Assembly: GCA_917880885.1 (NCBI GenBank)
Contig: OU862919.1
Coordinates: 47,405,058 to 47,469,057 of the forward strand
Length of the DNA: 64,000 nucleotides
Origin: Limnephilus marmoratus
Lineage: Eukaryota; Arthropoda; Insecta; Trichoptera; Limnephilidae
Direction: 5' to 3'
Shown: positions 46,770 through 57,978 of the stretch, one piece after another
How the letters are laid out: each line of letters starts with the position of its first letter
Position numbering within the stretch: position 1 is the stretch's first letter
Notes under the pieces: model-generated
The model's database searches: none
Told to the model about the DNA's origin: nothing
What the model saw: the letters and a program-made list of their open reading frames with translations, nothing else
Position numbers and translations under genes: made by a program

Positions 46770-47350
46770 TTATTGGGGGGCAAGAATTCCAATAATCCAT
46801 GCGCTTGATAGCTGCAAGACGAGTTGTTATCTAGCCTCCTACACAGTTAAGTAAATTAAAATACGTTCATGTAAAAAGATATTTTATTTAACTTATTTGG
46901 GGGCTGGAAGTCCAACAATCCATGCGCTTGATAGCTGCAAGACGAGTTGTTATCTAGCCTCCTACACAGTTAAGTAAATTAAAATACGTTCATGTAAAAA
47001 GATATTTTATTTAACTTATTGGGGGGCAAGAATTCCAACAATCCATGCGCTTGATAGCTGCAAGACGAGTTGTTATCTAGCCTCCTACACAGTTAAGTAA
47101 ATTAAAATACGTTCATGTAAAAAGATATTTTATTTAACTTATTTGGGGGCTAGAATTCCAACAATCCATGCGCTTGATAGCTGCAAGACGAGTGGTTATC
47201 TAGCCCTCTACATAGTTAAGTAAATTGAAATACGTACATATAAAAAGATATTTAATTTAATTTATCGGGGTGCTAGAATTCTAATAATCCATGCGCTTGA
47301 TAGCTGCAAGACGAGTTGTTATCTAGCCTCCTAAGTTAAGTAAATTCTAA
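46770..47350 (+). repeat. 123-base tandem repeat, about 4.6 units
   Basis: CCATGCGCTTGATAGCTGC recurs at 46797, 46920, 47043, 47166 and 47289, exactly 123 bases apart. Units contain GACGAGTTGTTATCTAGCC and AAAAAGATATTTTATTTAAC. Homogeneity is high in the first three units and declines in the last two. Confidence 0.95.
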
Positions 47351-47819
47351 TGTAAAATCCATGCTAATTTGTACAGCGCTCTTGAGGCGATTTTTCGCAA
47401 AAACAGCGCTATATAAGTTGTCCAAATTTATTATTATTTATTAATCCATTTTTTTTTTTAAATGTGAGAATCTATCAAACAAACCGCCCGTTTCTGCACA
47501 TATTCTGGGGCTTTAGACCAGAGTAGGCTGCCGTGGGGCGCACTTGCGATTTAGCAGTTGTGTAGACATTATTAGTATCTACAGTACGCCCAGTTTCTGA
47601 GAGGCTAACTGGAGATGGAGCCCCCATACCTGAGTTGGTCACTTAGGATGGTTGTTTTAAAAAATTTGATCAATTCATCCAATATTTGAAGTTGATTTTC
47701 ATGTTCCGTGGAGTTCCTATTCAAGTTCTGTTATTATATCATTATAGGCCAGTTAATGCATGAAACTGAATTCATCACAGAATTTGAATACAACTTAAAC
47801 GAACGTGAAAATTAATTTA
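47351..47819. other. unassigned stretch
   Basis: GCGCTATATAAGTTG with a TTATTATT run (47405-47445) looks like a LINE or SINE 3' end. Nothing else recognised. Confidence 0.35.
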
Positions 47820-48248
47820 AAATTTTTTTTTATTTTTTTTTTACAGTGAATACCGCACAAGAATCTCAACTGCTCCCGTCTGGAGCCAGTGAGACTATGG
47901 CATCCCCAATTGGGATGTTGTGAGGCTGAAGGTAGTGGGGAGGGGAAGGAGGTGGGGAAGAGGAAGGTTGGGAAGTACCTGGCTATTCAGATCTGGTCAC
48001 TAAACACGGCTAAAGCCATTTTCAAGCAACGTTTCAATTCTGAATGGTGGTCTTACACCAGGGCGATACTAATAGTATCTTCCACTCTGGAACATGCCGC
48101 AAATATACTGTATATTATTTTAAATGAATTAATTGTGAAATAACACAAATTAATCAAATAAAATTTATTTGCGCATGCCGGATTCGAACCCGCGACCTCC
48201 GGAATGTGAGTCAAGAGTCTTAGCCACTGGACTACGGAGGTCGTAAAA
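47820..48248 (-). repeat. tRNA-Val-like SINE, complete, with A-tail and TSD
   Basis: Minus strand. The head at 48242-48175 reads GACCTCCGTAGTCCAGTGGC (A box), ACTCACATT (CAC anticodon-like), GGGTTCGAATCC (B box). The body runs to GGATGCCATAGTCTCACTGG and the A-rich tail at 47820-47843. TAAAATTT flanks both sides. The head suggests pol III transcription. Confidence 0.8.
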
Positions 48249-49414
48249 TTTGATGAATTCATCAAATTTTTTTAAACAACCCGTCCATAGAGTTGCGCCA
48301 AGCATATCAATGGAAGGCTTCTTAAAGGAGACTTGATTTTCTGTGATTACTGGATTACTCGACTACCATAATACGGCCATTTGCCTTGCTTGGTAGTCGA
48401 AAAACCATGTTAAACACACCTGTAAGAAACAAAATGAATAAAGAAAACTAAAAAAAAAAAAAAAAACATCTGCATTATATTTTAATATAGATCACAGTAA
48501 TAAATTATTGAATTGTAATTTTTTTATTTATTTTTTTATTATAGAGACTATATAGAATTTTTTTTACATGTAATGTGAAATTAAGTATAAAATATTGTAT
48601 TTCTTAGTCCTCCTCACTTGGGGGTCCTGTGCCGAGGCGTACTAAAGTTATTTAAATATAGTTCATTTGTCTTCTATGTCGTTTTTAGCGTCTTCGCTAG
48701 GGTTTTCTCATTGACCTCTTTAAGCCATATTTTTATTCTTGAAATACTATGATAGAACACTTCACAAAGAGCGTAGATGGAACACAACATATAAAACTAC
48801 TTGTGAGTTATCAGTTAATCTAGTATAACTATATGTAATATTTACCTTATGTAATCTTCTAGTTAGTGTCGTTAGTGACCTCTTTCAATAATCAATTGGG
48901 TTGGAATTTAAATATCGTTTAGCACCCACAATGTATAATTAATTGTTTGCAGATTACAAAAGAATTACGCAATATTATCGGGCCACTTCGGTTGTCGTGT
49001 AACGTTATATTTTTAATTACTACTTTTATGATTTTTTTAGACATCAGCAATCAGCGTTGCTTGGTTGCAAAGATATTCTAATACAGAAGAGATATGCTAT
49101 GGTATCCGCGCAACTGTCGCCGGACTACGCGCTAATTAGCGTAGTTTTCATACAAAAAGAATTTGTTCAATTCGTTGATTTTTTGAAAATGTGCATTAAT
49201 ATTGGTTAACAATATATTTTGAATAAGGAAAAAATTCGTTCATTTAGTTTAACGTTCGTTTGGTTTATTCGTTAATTATTTGTTATTTTAGTTTATTTGT
49301 TAATTGGTAAACAATATCGGCGACACCCGGAAGCGCAGACCCACGTAGTAAAAACAGCAGATAGCACATCTACTTATATTCCAATATCTTTGCTTGGTTG
49401 CATCAGTTAATTTG
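48249..49414. other. unassigned stretch
   Basis: AT-rich; an A run at 48450-48467 may mark an old retro-insert. No gene recognised. Confidence 0.35.
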
Positions 49415-49420
49415 GTTGAC

Positions 49421-50050
49421 TTATGGTGCTCATTAGTAGCACCAAAGCATGCTAATAATGAGCAAATGCTACTTAGTGGAATGCGTATCAGTGACATTGC
49501 TAGTATTCGCACATGCTCAGAAATCAACAACCGGCTGATTTGTGAGCATATAGATTCGCGGGTGGAAGGGGAGTACTCTACTGACAGACATGCTCATTAG
49601 GGAACGTACCCATACTACGTGACCAACTTTTTGCAATTTTTAACCCCCCCCCCCCCCCCCCCGGTGACCAAAATCCTAAGCAACCCGCCGCTCATTTGTA
49701 TGGAGCGTGACATTTTGAAGACCCCCCCCCCCTAAACGTGTCACGTAGTATGGGTACGTTCCCTTAGTAGAATGCTCTCTTGCTAATAATGAGCAAATGG
49801 TGATTGGACAGCTCAGAATGAAATTAACTCAGAACCTCCTTTGAAAAGTCATCAAAAGAGATGAAAAAAATGGTTAAATAGGTTAGGGTTATGTGTTTCT
49901 AAAATTATTTTTTTCATAGCTTTTAATGATTTTTCGAAGGGGTGTTGAGTTGATTTGATTCTGAGTTGGCATGGAACCGAGCAAATGCTACCCAGAAGGG
50001 TTGTGTCATGCCCAAATCAACTTGCTGTTGATTTGTGAGCATCAACAGCA
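49421..50050. repeat. family P repeat, second copy, split by MITE D4
   Basis: Begins with a palindrome (TGCTCATTAGTAGCA ... TGCTAATAATGAGCA). The MITE inserts in GACATGCTCATTAG. Ends are not clear. Confidence 0.5.
49600..49763. mobile_element. Harbinger-type MITE, family D copy 4 (TSD TTA)
   Basis: Inverted GGGAACGTACCCATAC ends, two C tracts, TTA on both sides. Confidence 0.9.
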
Positions 50051-50232
50051 TGTTTCAATCAATCAAAATCACGACCAATCGGTTGGTAGCGTGGTAGTTA
50101 TTGGTTTCCACTCGGTCTTCACCGGTTCGATCCTCTAAGAGTTAGTCTTTCACCATTGAAGAAGCCAATTTTTTTACTTGCAAAGATGGAAGAGGGTGGG
50201 TTTTCAATCTTCTGAAATTATTTGTGTATATA

Positions 50233-50602
50233 CAGGGTGTTAAGGGACGTACTTGACTTACTTTAACCAGTAATTCCTGACATTATTTGGAGTTAAAAAT
50301 GTAAATGAAATTTTGGTCTCCGGTGACTTTTTTTACGCCTTTTTTTTTTCAAAATTTTTTTCTTCAAAATCAAACAAAAAAAAATGTCTTTCGCATGTCG
50401 TCACTGGTCACTCAGCCGGGTGTCCGAAGAACCCCTTACCCCGTCTCCAACTGTTCAACAACTACAATTTTTTTATGTTTTTGTAGAAAAAAAAAAACAT
50501 CAAAAATGTCACCGGAGACAAAAATTTCATTTACATTTTTTACTCCAAATAATGTCAGGAATCACTGGTTAAAGAAAGTCAAGTACGTCCCTTAACACCC
50601 TG
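50233..50602. mobile_element. Tc1/mariner-type MITE, family E copy 2 (TSD TA)
   Basis: Ends CAGGGTGTTAAGGGACGTAC inverted; TA at 50231-50232 and 50603-50604. Longer arms than copy 1, still including ACCAGTRATTCCTGAC at both sides. Confidence 0.85.
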
Positions 50603-50645
50603 TATAAGTATGATAGCACAAATACATAAAAAAGTAATTATTATA

Positions 50646-51107
50646 TTTTTTTTACATTAGCTCCTCACAGGAGGCCCTGAGAAACATAATTTCCCTCAGG
50701 CCTATGTCTTCTTAGAGTATGCTGTGTGGAGGACTTTTTAAAGGAAAGGAAGTTCTGGGAAGAAATAGGTATGAGGGGTGGGTAGAAATCTGGGGGTCAG
50801 TGTGTCCAGGAGTTACAGACGTATGGAATCCATACTTCCAACCGCAGTGCAAAGTGATGGTTCGAGAAATTCCGGCTGGAGAGGATAAAAGACCTCCCTC
50901 AACCAGCCCCTCTCAATCCTGCCTACCACACGGCAGGTGGGTAGACGCATCGGCTGCCAAGCCCTGGACAAACCTCACCCCATGAACCCGGGCACCCCTG
51001 CTAAGTCACCAAACGTAACGAACTACTTGGGGTGACCTATGGCAGAGGTGTTGGTTATCCAATAAATGGTTCTCGGGGCGGCGGTACCCATACCCGCCTC
51101 CCAAATT
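50646..51107 (-). repeat. family A repeat, long subfamily, complete (A11)
   Basis: AATTTGGGAGGCGGG (51107) to the hairpin and A-tail (50646-50653); middle block present. Confidence 0.85.
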
Positions 51108-51189
51108 GAAATAACAAGTTTAGAAATATCACGACCAATCAGTTAGCAGCGTTGCATGTACATAATAAATTGAATCCCATTCAGGCGCG

Positions 51190-52105
51190 TCTCGTTCTTA
51201 TATACTTACATTTATATTAATTACTCCTATAACTGGTGTTTTATACATATAGACTTCGCGGGTTACTTCCTCCCTCTCTATTAAAATCGATTTACCATGC
51301 TATGATTCACTCACATCTAATATATCTCGCCGGAATCTGGGGATTTGCTACAAAAAAAATGATTTCAGAAGTCCAAGTCGTCCAAAATAGAGCCCTGCGA
51401 AATATTTTCAGTTTACCTTGGGACACACATGTCAAAGACATCTACAGAAACACCCAAATACTTCCTTTTAATACCATTCCCACTTTTGAAATAACGAAAA
51501 CTATATTAGGGAACGTACCCATACTACGTGACACTTTTAGGGGGGGGGGGGTCTTCAAAAGGTCACGCTCCATACAAATGAGCGGCGGGTTCCTTAGGAT
51601 TTTGGTCACCGGGGGGGGGGGGGGGGGGGGTTAAAAATTGCAAAAAGTTGGTCACGTAGTTTGGGTACGTTCCCTTACAAGTAATTCAACACTCGGCACA
51701 TTCCAACACTACACTCTATTACAATTGCGACGTACACCAACACAACACAAGAAATCACAACAAACTTCATATACCAAAAATCAAATCAACAAAATATGGA
51801 CTAAGATCCCTAGAATACATAGCTCACACAAAATATAATCAACTACCCAACGAGATCAAATGTGCAAGTCAATGTAAAAAGACCCAAACTAACATGCTCA
51901 AACTTCATCTTATTAATGACTTTCTGAAATAATAATGCTGTGTATGTCCCCATCATATGTCCATTTAATACATACAGCTATATGTTTCATGTAATGCGTA
52001 TCATTCCCGCAATGAGTTTATTAACTCCTGGGAGTACAATGCTTTATATAATATACTATATTCTGTATTGTATACTTTTGATAAATAAAAAATAAATAAA
52101 TAAAT
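51190..52105 (+). pseudogene. jockey/R1-like LINE C-terminal part, split by MITE D5
   Basis: RGLLPPSLLKSIYHAMIHSH, AGIWGFATKKMISEVQVVQN, FSLPWDTHVKDIY up to FEITKTIL, then the MITE. After it NSTLGTFQHYTLLQLRRTPT and further frames to about 51930; the TAAATAAATAAATA tail ends at 52105. It parallels 42025-42710. No RT core. Confidence 0.8.
51509..51674. mobile_element. Harbinger-type MITE, family D copy 5 (TSD TTA), inverted
   Basis: Same ends, G tracts on this strand, TTA flanks. Interrupts the LINE coding frame. Confidence 0.9.
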
Positions 52106-53334
52106 ATTTTCTTCACAAAAACTAGATATGAAAAAATATATATGATTGTGACCGATAGTGCGCCAAGTACGGTGGGAAGGGTGCTTTCAAAGACTCACCA
52201 TTCTGGCCTTGCTAGGCGCCAGTTGCCGATGGCTGCTCTAAATTGTGGCAACGTTGATTGTTTTACTTATTAAAGGGCACTCATTTTAGTTAGAAGGTCG
52301 ATAGACGTTTGACAAACAGGTGAATTATACTGGAGGAAAAACAAACTTCGAAGGTCGGAAAATAGCAGGGTTTAGGTTTTCAGTAAGGTTGTAAGTGATT
52401 GATGTAAAATTTATGTAAATTTGTAATTTGGGAATAACAAAGAAGGGGAATTGAGGTTAAAACGAATAATGGATGAAAAGCTGCTCCTAAAAGTACGTAA
52501 CAAATTGAATACGCAAGTACGCGATATAGTTATTAATTGTGTTTGTATAACATTATACATGGTTAGGTATCTGCAAAATTCATAAAAATAAAAGTTGCTT
52601 AACCACTGGAGTGGAGCGCAATTTAAAACTTTTTTCTCCGATTGCTTGCGATTTTTTTGGACACATTAACAAAATCATACCTCCGAATTTTATTATGGAG
52701 TCATACAAACTAATTATAGTTCTAAATAGCCAATGAATTCATTTATCTTTTGTCGATTATCGCATATTTGTAGGAATATTAAAAAATATATTATAAATGA
52801 ATCATGCACGGGGCATGGGGATGAGAGTAACCTTGCCGATACCCTTGCTAAGACGCTAATGGATTTCGTTGAGTTATGCCCAACCACCAAACAAGAAAGG
52901 TATATCACAATTAAGTGGTACTCACGGTAGTTGTCTTCTGGCTTGGTGACAGTCATAGATGTCCATAAGCATTCGAGATTGTTCTATTTGATTGTTAGAA
53001 CTTCGGTAAAGTTTGAGTCACGAGTTTACACAAAATATACGAAAGAATACGGTAGGATTTATACTTTATGTGACGATATGATGAATAACACTTCGGCTCG
53101 GTGCGAAATGTCACTATACGATCGGTGGTTAGCAACGGACTGACTTGTTGACGATAAAGCGCTTGTCACTTGTTGACCGTGTAGTCAGGCACCCTTATTG
53201 TGCGGAATTCCCAAGTCTGGGTTCCTGCCGATCTCGTATGACAATCGGAGCACAAAACGAAAGAAATCCATCGGCGTTATGAAACAATAAAATAGTAAGT
53301 ATTGGTTTCCAACGTTATGAAACTTTGTATTGGG
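52106..53334. other. unassigned stretch
   Basis: A block at 52676-52760 recurs near 22640-22760. No gene recognised; 52733-52930 and 52931-53143 are short frames without recognisable domains. Confidence 0.35.
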
Positions 53335-53546
53335 GATTGCAAACTATAGTTGGAATGAGATGTATGCATTTTAAATGTTAATGTTTGTCTAGTTAGTGTA
53401 GGTACACACACCTTTTCTTTCCCAGAACTTCATCTTCTTCCCCCTCTCTCGGGCTCCGGGGCAGCATCCCCAAAGATTACACAGTGGCGTTAATTGTAAA
53501 AAATCAACAAAATCACACGTAATAAAAAAAACAGCTGTATGATATA

Positions 53547-53938
53547 CAGGGTGTCCGGGGGTAAAGTGCATTAACTTCGGGAGGTGATTCTACATGATGG
53601 TAGGAGTAAAAAAGATTAACAACTTTTTTCGAAATTCCTTAATTTTTTTTTCCCATACAAAAAGATCTACCTACTAAAAATCCTTAGTGTGAGGTTCGAT
53701 CTTACTTGCCGGGAGCCTGCCGGGCACGATCGTGGCAACGTTGTATGGTGGTGATTGGCCCGTATCGTAACAGCGGAAAATAATAAAGCTGGCCGCGCAC
53801 GCCGGTCTAATTTTATCTTTTTACCACAAAACTACCTCTAAATGTTGGAATTTCGAAAAAAGTTACTTATCTCTTTTACTTATAATATCACGTAGAATCG
53901 CCTCCCGAAGTTAATGCACTTTACCCCCGGACACCCTG
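53547..53938. mobile_element. Tc1/mariner-type MITE, family F (TSD TA)
   Basis: Ends CAGGGTGTCCGGGGGTAAAG inverted, continuing GCATTAACTTCGGGAGG; TA at 53545-53546 and 53939-53940. Non-coding interior, 392 bases. Confidence 0.85.
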
Positions 53939-53940
53939 TA

Positions 53941-54281
53941 TATTATTTCTGAACCAAGATTTTAACGAAATTTAGAAAATGTTTTTAAATGGAGCGTAGG
54001 TAGCACGTCATTTACATAATATATTATTAGTACCTAAATGCCGCCTACTGTACATTTTATTCATTTTTCATTATATGTATAATTTTATTTTATAATTTTA
54101 TACCCAATTATACACATAATATAAAATAATTTTACGTATAAAATTAACCAGTTAAGATCCATTTACAAGAGTTTATTTTTCGGTTACGGATTAAGCAAGT
54201 AAATGTTAAAAGTTATCATATTGCACGGTAAAAGTAAAAATTGCATAAAAAGAATAAATACATCATCATTATTATTATTTT
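53941..54281. other. unassigned AT-rich stretch
   Basis: Nothing recognised. Confidence 0.35.
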
Positions 54282-54793
54282 ATTACATAGTATAAAATGA
54301 AGTCGCTCAAAATGCATGCGCGCGTTAATCTTTTAAACTACGCAACGGATTTTAATACGGTTTTCACCAATAGATAGAGTGATTGAAGAGGAATGTTTAT
54401 ATGTATAATACATGTAAATTATATTAGAGAAAAGCCGAGAAATTCAAAGAAAACATATTTTTGTGCGATTTAAAATGGCTGGCGGGCCGTACTATAGTCA
54501 CTTTTGAAATTCGTTCTACGGAAGAAATTGGAAAATAGATGTCCTAGAGTAAGTAGGTATTTGATTTTCTCTTTTCGAATATCCAGTGTTGCATTGCAAG
54601 CATTGTATAATTAGTGGCGAGTTAATTAGTTTATATGTATAATACATGCTTATTATAGTAGAGAAAAGTCGATAAATTCAAATATTCAATTCTGGCAGCG
54701 GGCAGCTGGTAAGCGGGTGGTGTGGATTTTATAAAGATTGGGTAATGGTGTTGTGTTTCGTTAGCCACAGCAACGTGTGGCCGGGTCTGCTAG
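54282..54793 (+). mobile_element. Helitron-like element (family G), copy 3, uninterrupted
   Basis: 5' TAGTATAAAATGAAGTCGC; 3' CGTGTGGCCGGGTCTGCTAG followed by T. 512 bases, non-autonomous. Ends about 185 bases upstream of the duplicated yellow acceptor. Confidence 0.8.
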
Positions 54794-54977
54794 TAATAAA
54801 TAAATAACAGATTTCATTAAGGTTAAATTGATTTTAAACGTTTTTATCTTACAGTAGAAAATACGAGTAGGTACTATTTTAATGATGACGATCTGTAAAT
54901 GTGCAGTAGAGGTTGTATTAAGACTATTAAATCATAATGCAAAAAAAAACAATAAATAAACCACGTATATGCTTACA

Positions 54978-55134
54978 TATTTAGCTAAATTGATTTTTCT
55001 ATTTTCCAGTTTAAACGCGGCCACAAACTGGCGTCGCGTCTCTAACACACCTTTCTTATAAGTACCTATTTAGCTAAATTGTTTTTTTTTCTCTTTTCCA
55101 GTTTAAACGCGGCAACAAAATGGCGTCGCGTCTC
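54978..55134 (+). promoter_or_regulatory. tandemly duplicated splice acceptor and start region of the yellow-family gene
   Basis: A roughly 65-base block holding TATTTAGCTAAATTG, a pyrimidine tract, TTTTCCAG, TTTAAACGCGGC and the start region occurs twice, 92 bases apart. Acceptor 1 ends at 55009 and acceptor 2 at 55101. In the upstream copy the ATG is CTG (55028-55030) and GCGTCGCGTCTC is followed directly by TAA at 55043. Only the downstream copy has the real start. Both acceptors look usable, so two 5'UTR forms are possible. Confidence 0.8.
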
Positions 55135-55396
55135 CAAAATGGCCTCCTTTTGGCGGCAATTTGCCTGGTCTCCCGCGTTGCATCCATGGACAATCTGAGC
55201 GTGGCCTTCGAGTGGAAGCAGCTGGACTTCGCCTACTCCAGCGAGGAGGCCCGCCAGGAGGCAAAGGCCATCGGGGAGTTCATTCCAGAGAACAACATCC
55301 CCGTGGGTCTGGAGGTGTTCGGGGATAGATTGTTCGTCACCATACCCAGGTGGAAGACGGGGGTGCCGGCTTCTTTGGCCTACGTTACGTTGACAA
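55120..55396 (+). CDS. yellow/MRJP-family protein, first coding exon (partial gene)
   Basis: This is the only convincing host gene. The exon encodes 92 residues plus one base. Residues 1-22 form a secretory signal peptide with a hydrophobic LLLAAICLV core. The mature start has the hallmarks of the yellow/major royal jelly family: FEWKQLDFAYSS near residue 30, an IPENNIPVGLEV stretch, and the FVTIPRWKTGVPASLAYV block, the family's conserved first-exon ending. A donor GTGAGT at 55397 ends the exon in phase 1; an acceptor (TTTTCCAG) ends at 55101, 18 bases before the ATG, so the 5'UTR is itself spliced. The GC-rich, codon-biased sequence stands out from its surroundings. Yellow proteins are secreted beta-propellers acting in cuticle pigmentation and related roles; the subtype (c, d, h and so on) cannot be set from one exon. 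No later exon is visible before 64000, so the intron exceeds 8.6 kb or the gene is broken. Confidence 0.9.
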
Positions 55397-56194
55397 GTGA
55401 GTGGATATTTAATGACTATTTTTTATTTATTTTATTTTATAACAATAACACGAATAGAAAAAAAAGAGAGATCACAATGAAAGGAGATTATATATAGATG
55501 AAGAGCATTGACAAAATACATATAATATAAAAGTACATAGAGAAGATCACTACAAGTAGCTTGAAGATGGATTTAAAAAGACTTAAAAAAACCACATTGC
55601 GTAACGACTGCCGAAAGTCATTTAGGTTTACACCAAAAAATTCAATGCTTTGATTTGCGTTGACAAGTCTCGACATTCTGGATAAAGGAGAATGATATCC
55701 ATAATTAGTAGAATGTTGATTGGGGAACAGCAATTCATTATTTCGGAGTCTACGGGAAGAAATGTTGAACTGGATGAGTTGTAACAAAGCAGGTGTGTCA
55801 GTAATACTGTTGATAATTTTGAAAATGCATATTAGATCAGAGTCCTTTCTACGTTTTTCTAAAGAGGAAATGTTTAAAGTTTGTTCAATTTCATCATACG
55901 AGTATTCTTCTCTTTCAAGTCCTAACCTTAAAGCAATTCCTCGTAGGAAGCGATGTTGTACAGATTCGATGTAACAAATGTGGACAGCATAAAAAGGAGA
56001 CCAAATGGCACTAGAATATTCAAGGTGAGGGCGGACCAGCGAACGGTAAAGAGTTTTAAGTGTATTTATTTGTTTAAAGTCGGAGGTAATTCTATGAATG
56101 AAGCCGAGTAGTTTAAGTGATTTGTTTACGATGTTATTAATGTGATCCCGGAAAGAAAGTTTACAATCCAGAGTGACCCCAAGGTCCTTGATAG

Positions 56195-57978
56195 CAGTGG
56201 CGTAGCTAGGTAACCAAGGGCCCTGGGGCAAATTAAAAAATGGGGCCCCACTGCTATGTAAACTGATTAGGTTTTATCAAATAAAAATATGAAATATACA
56301 AATGCTTTAAAAATGCTAAGCTACTTAAGCTCTTTTTTGTGCACTGCAGGGCAGGTAATAAAAATATTAAACAGTAACAACATAAATTACAATTAATACT
56401 TGGTGTAGGTTTGGCTAATAAAACGAAATAAAGAAGATTCAAGGGTTTATTATATAAAGGTCGGACCTACCAACTGACTAAATAACAATTATATTTACAA
56501 AATTTTCCTAGCTTTAGTTTTCGCAAAAGTATCAATGATATTACTGTGTCTAGTACATTATTGAAAATCTCAATTTTAAATATTTTTTCTCGGTTTGGAA
56601 ATCGGTGATCAGCAGCTAATTCATCAAAATGTTTTTTAACTTTTCTTTGCCTTTTTTCTTGAAAATGGGTATCAATACCATATTTTCTTGCAGTTTCACT
56701 GGCTTTGCACTTGAATAATTCGAAATCATTTCTATAAATTTGCAACTTTGCTTTGGTCTCAAGCCAAAGAACTCTTTGCTAGGGTAAATATGATATCGAA
56801 TAACCTTTGAAGAACCATTTTCCAAAATGATGCTTCTTTGCGAATTTCATTTTCAAGTTCCTTGTCGATAGTATTAGTATCGTTTTTTTTTCCAAAATTC
56901 ATACACAGCACATGCTTCCGAATGGCCACTCGAACAACTGTGTTGTTTAATTCTTTCTGATAAATGCTTCCAATCTCGAATTCCCGTACACCAAACAGTA
57001 TTCCTTTGTGAAGCAAATAACCAGCAGGGTTGACAATAGGCAGCGTCTAGTATTTTGGAATAACACAACCAAAAACGATTAAATGGCCCATATTTAGAAC
57101 ACAAAACGTAGTACGATTTTGAAAAACACCTATTGTTCTGGTTGATGTCTGTTGGAAAAGGTCCTGAAGGCTGTAAAGGCCCCGTATCAAGAATTTGACT
57201 TGAATATTTTGTTCGTGAAGTTCCCCAAGTCATAAGAAGATTTGTCGTACACATTTTCGAAAAATGTAGAGGTCTGTGGTTCCTCCAAACCCTCCGCTCT
57301 TATGTGTGTCATGCAAACGTCATCCACGTTCACATGATCGGCGGCGGAGGTATCTCCAACTGCAATAATTGTCGAATCTTCTTCAGTAGGCTTCTCAACC
57401 AACACTGCAGTTGCCACATTATTTGAGTCACTATCAATAGAAATATTTTGGCCAGATGTACTGGAAGGCTGACTAAAAAACTTGTCAATTTTGGGCAATT
57501 TTTGTTTACTATCTTCTCTTTCTTGGCGTTTTTTGCTTTTAAATGCACCACTGGGTTTCTTATTTTGATCCATAATTTTAGTTTTCTAATTTATTTAAAC
57601 AATACAATATTAGATTGTGCTCGAGTAGGTAGGTACTCACTGTTCACTGACGACGTTAAAAGTAAAATAAAAGGAAAGAGAAACACACTGATACGCTACA
57701 AATGTCGTTGGGGAATGACGCACATATCACTATCCGTCAAATTGACAACACTGCCAACCTACAGAAAGAATTTAGGGGAATTCTCTAGGCATAACTTTTG
57801 AATTTCTCTCAACTGAGTTGTCATGAGTGGGGTTGCAACCTGTCATATTAATTTTGAAAATGGGAGAAATTTCCAAAAGTTCAGTTCGATCGAGATTTCT
57901 GGTAAGGATTCGAGGGCCCCCTGAGCTTGAGGGCCCCGGGGCACTGCCCCGCATAGCCCCTAGGTAGCTACGCGCCTG
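56195..57978 (-). mobile_element. hAT element K, copy 2 (8-bp TSD CTTGATAG)
   Basis: Ends CAGTGGCGTAGCTAGG and (inverted) CAGGCGCGTAGCTACC. Perfect duplication CTTGATAG at 56187-56194 and 57979-57986. Same family as 37230-38562 but keeps the N-terminal half. Confidence 0.9.
56467..57573 (-). pseudogene. hAT transposase (ZMYM1-like), N-terminal half, frameshifted
   Basis: Starts MDQNKKPSGAFKSKKRQERE with a basic region and KIDKFF. After a frameshift near 57220 comes the TTF-type zinc-finger region: ILDTGPLQPSGPFPTDI, FNRFWLCYSKILDAAYCQPC and DWKHLSERIKQHSCSSGH. A further shift gives NEIRKEASFWKMVLQRLFDI, then ETARKYGIDTHFQEKR joined to AADHRFPNREKIFKIEIFNN, and a premature end. The dimerisation domain seen in copy 1 is deleted. 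Confidence 0.8.

Noticed and set aside
46770..47350. CRISPR array
   Set aside because: Regular spacing, but the whole 123-base unit repeats with no unique spacers; it is a tandem repeat in eukaryotic DNA.
48053..48265. 70-residue frame with VAGSNPA
   Set aside because: This is the translation of a tRNA-type SINE head, a common false gene call.
50305..50595. 96-residue frame starting MKFWSPVTFFTPFF
   Set aside because: Lies wholly within a non-coding MITE; the same MITE copy at 19940 has an unrelated interruption pattern.
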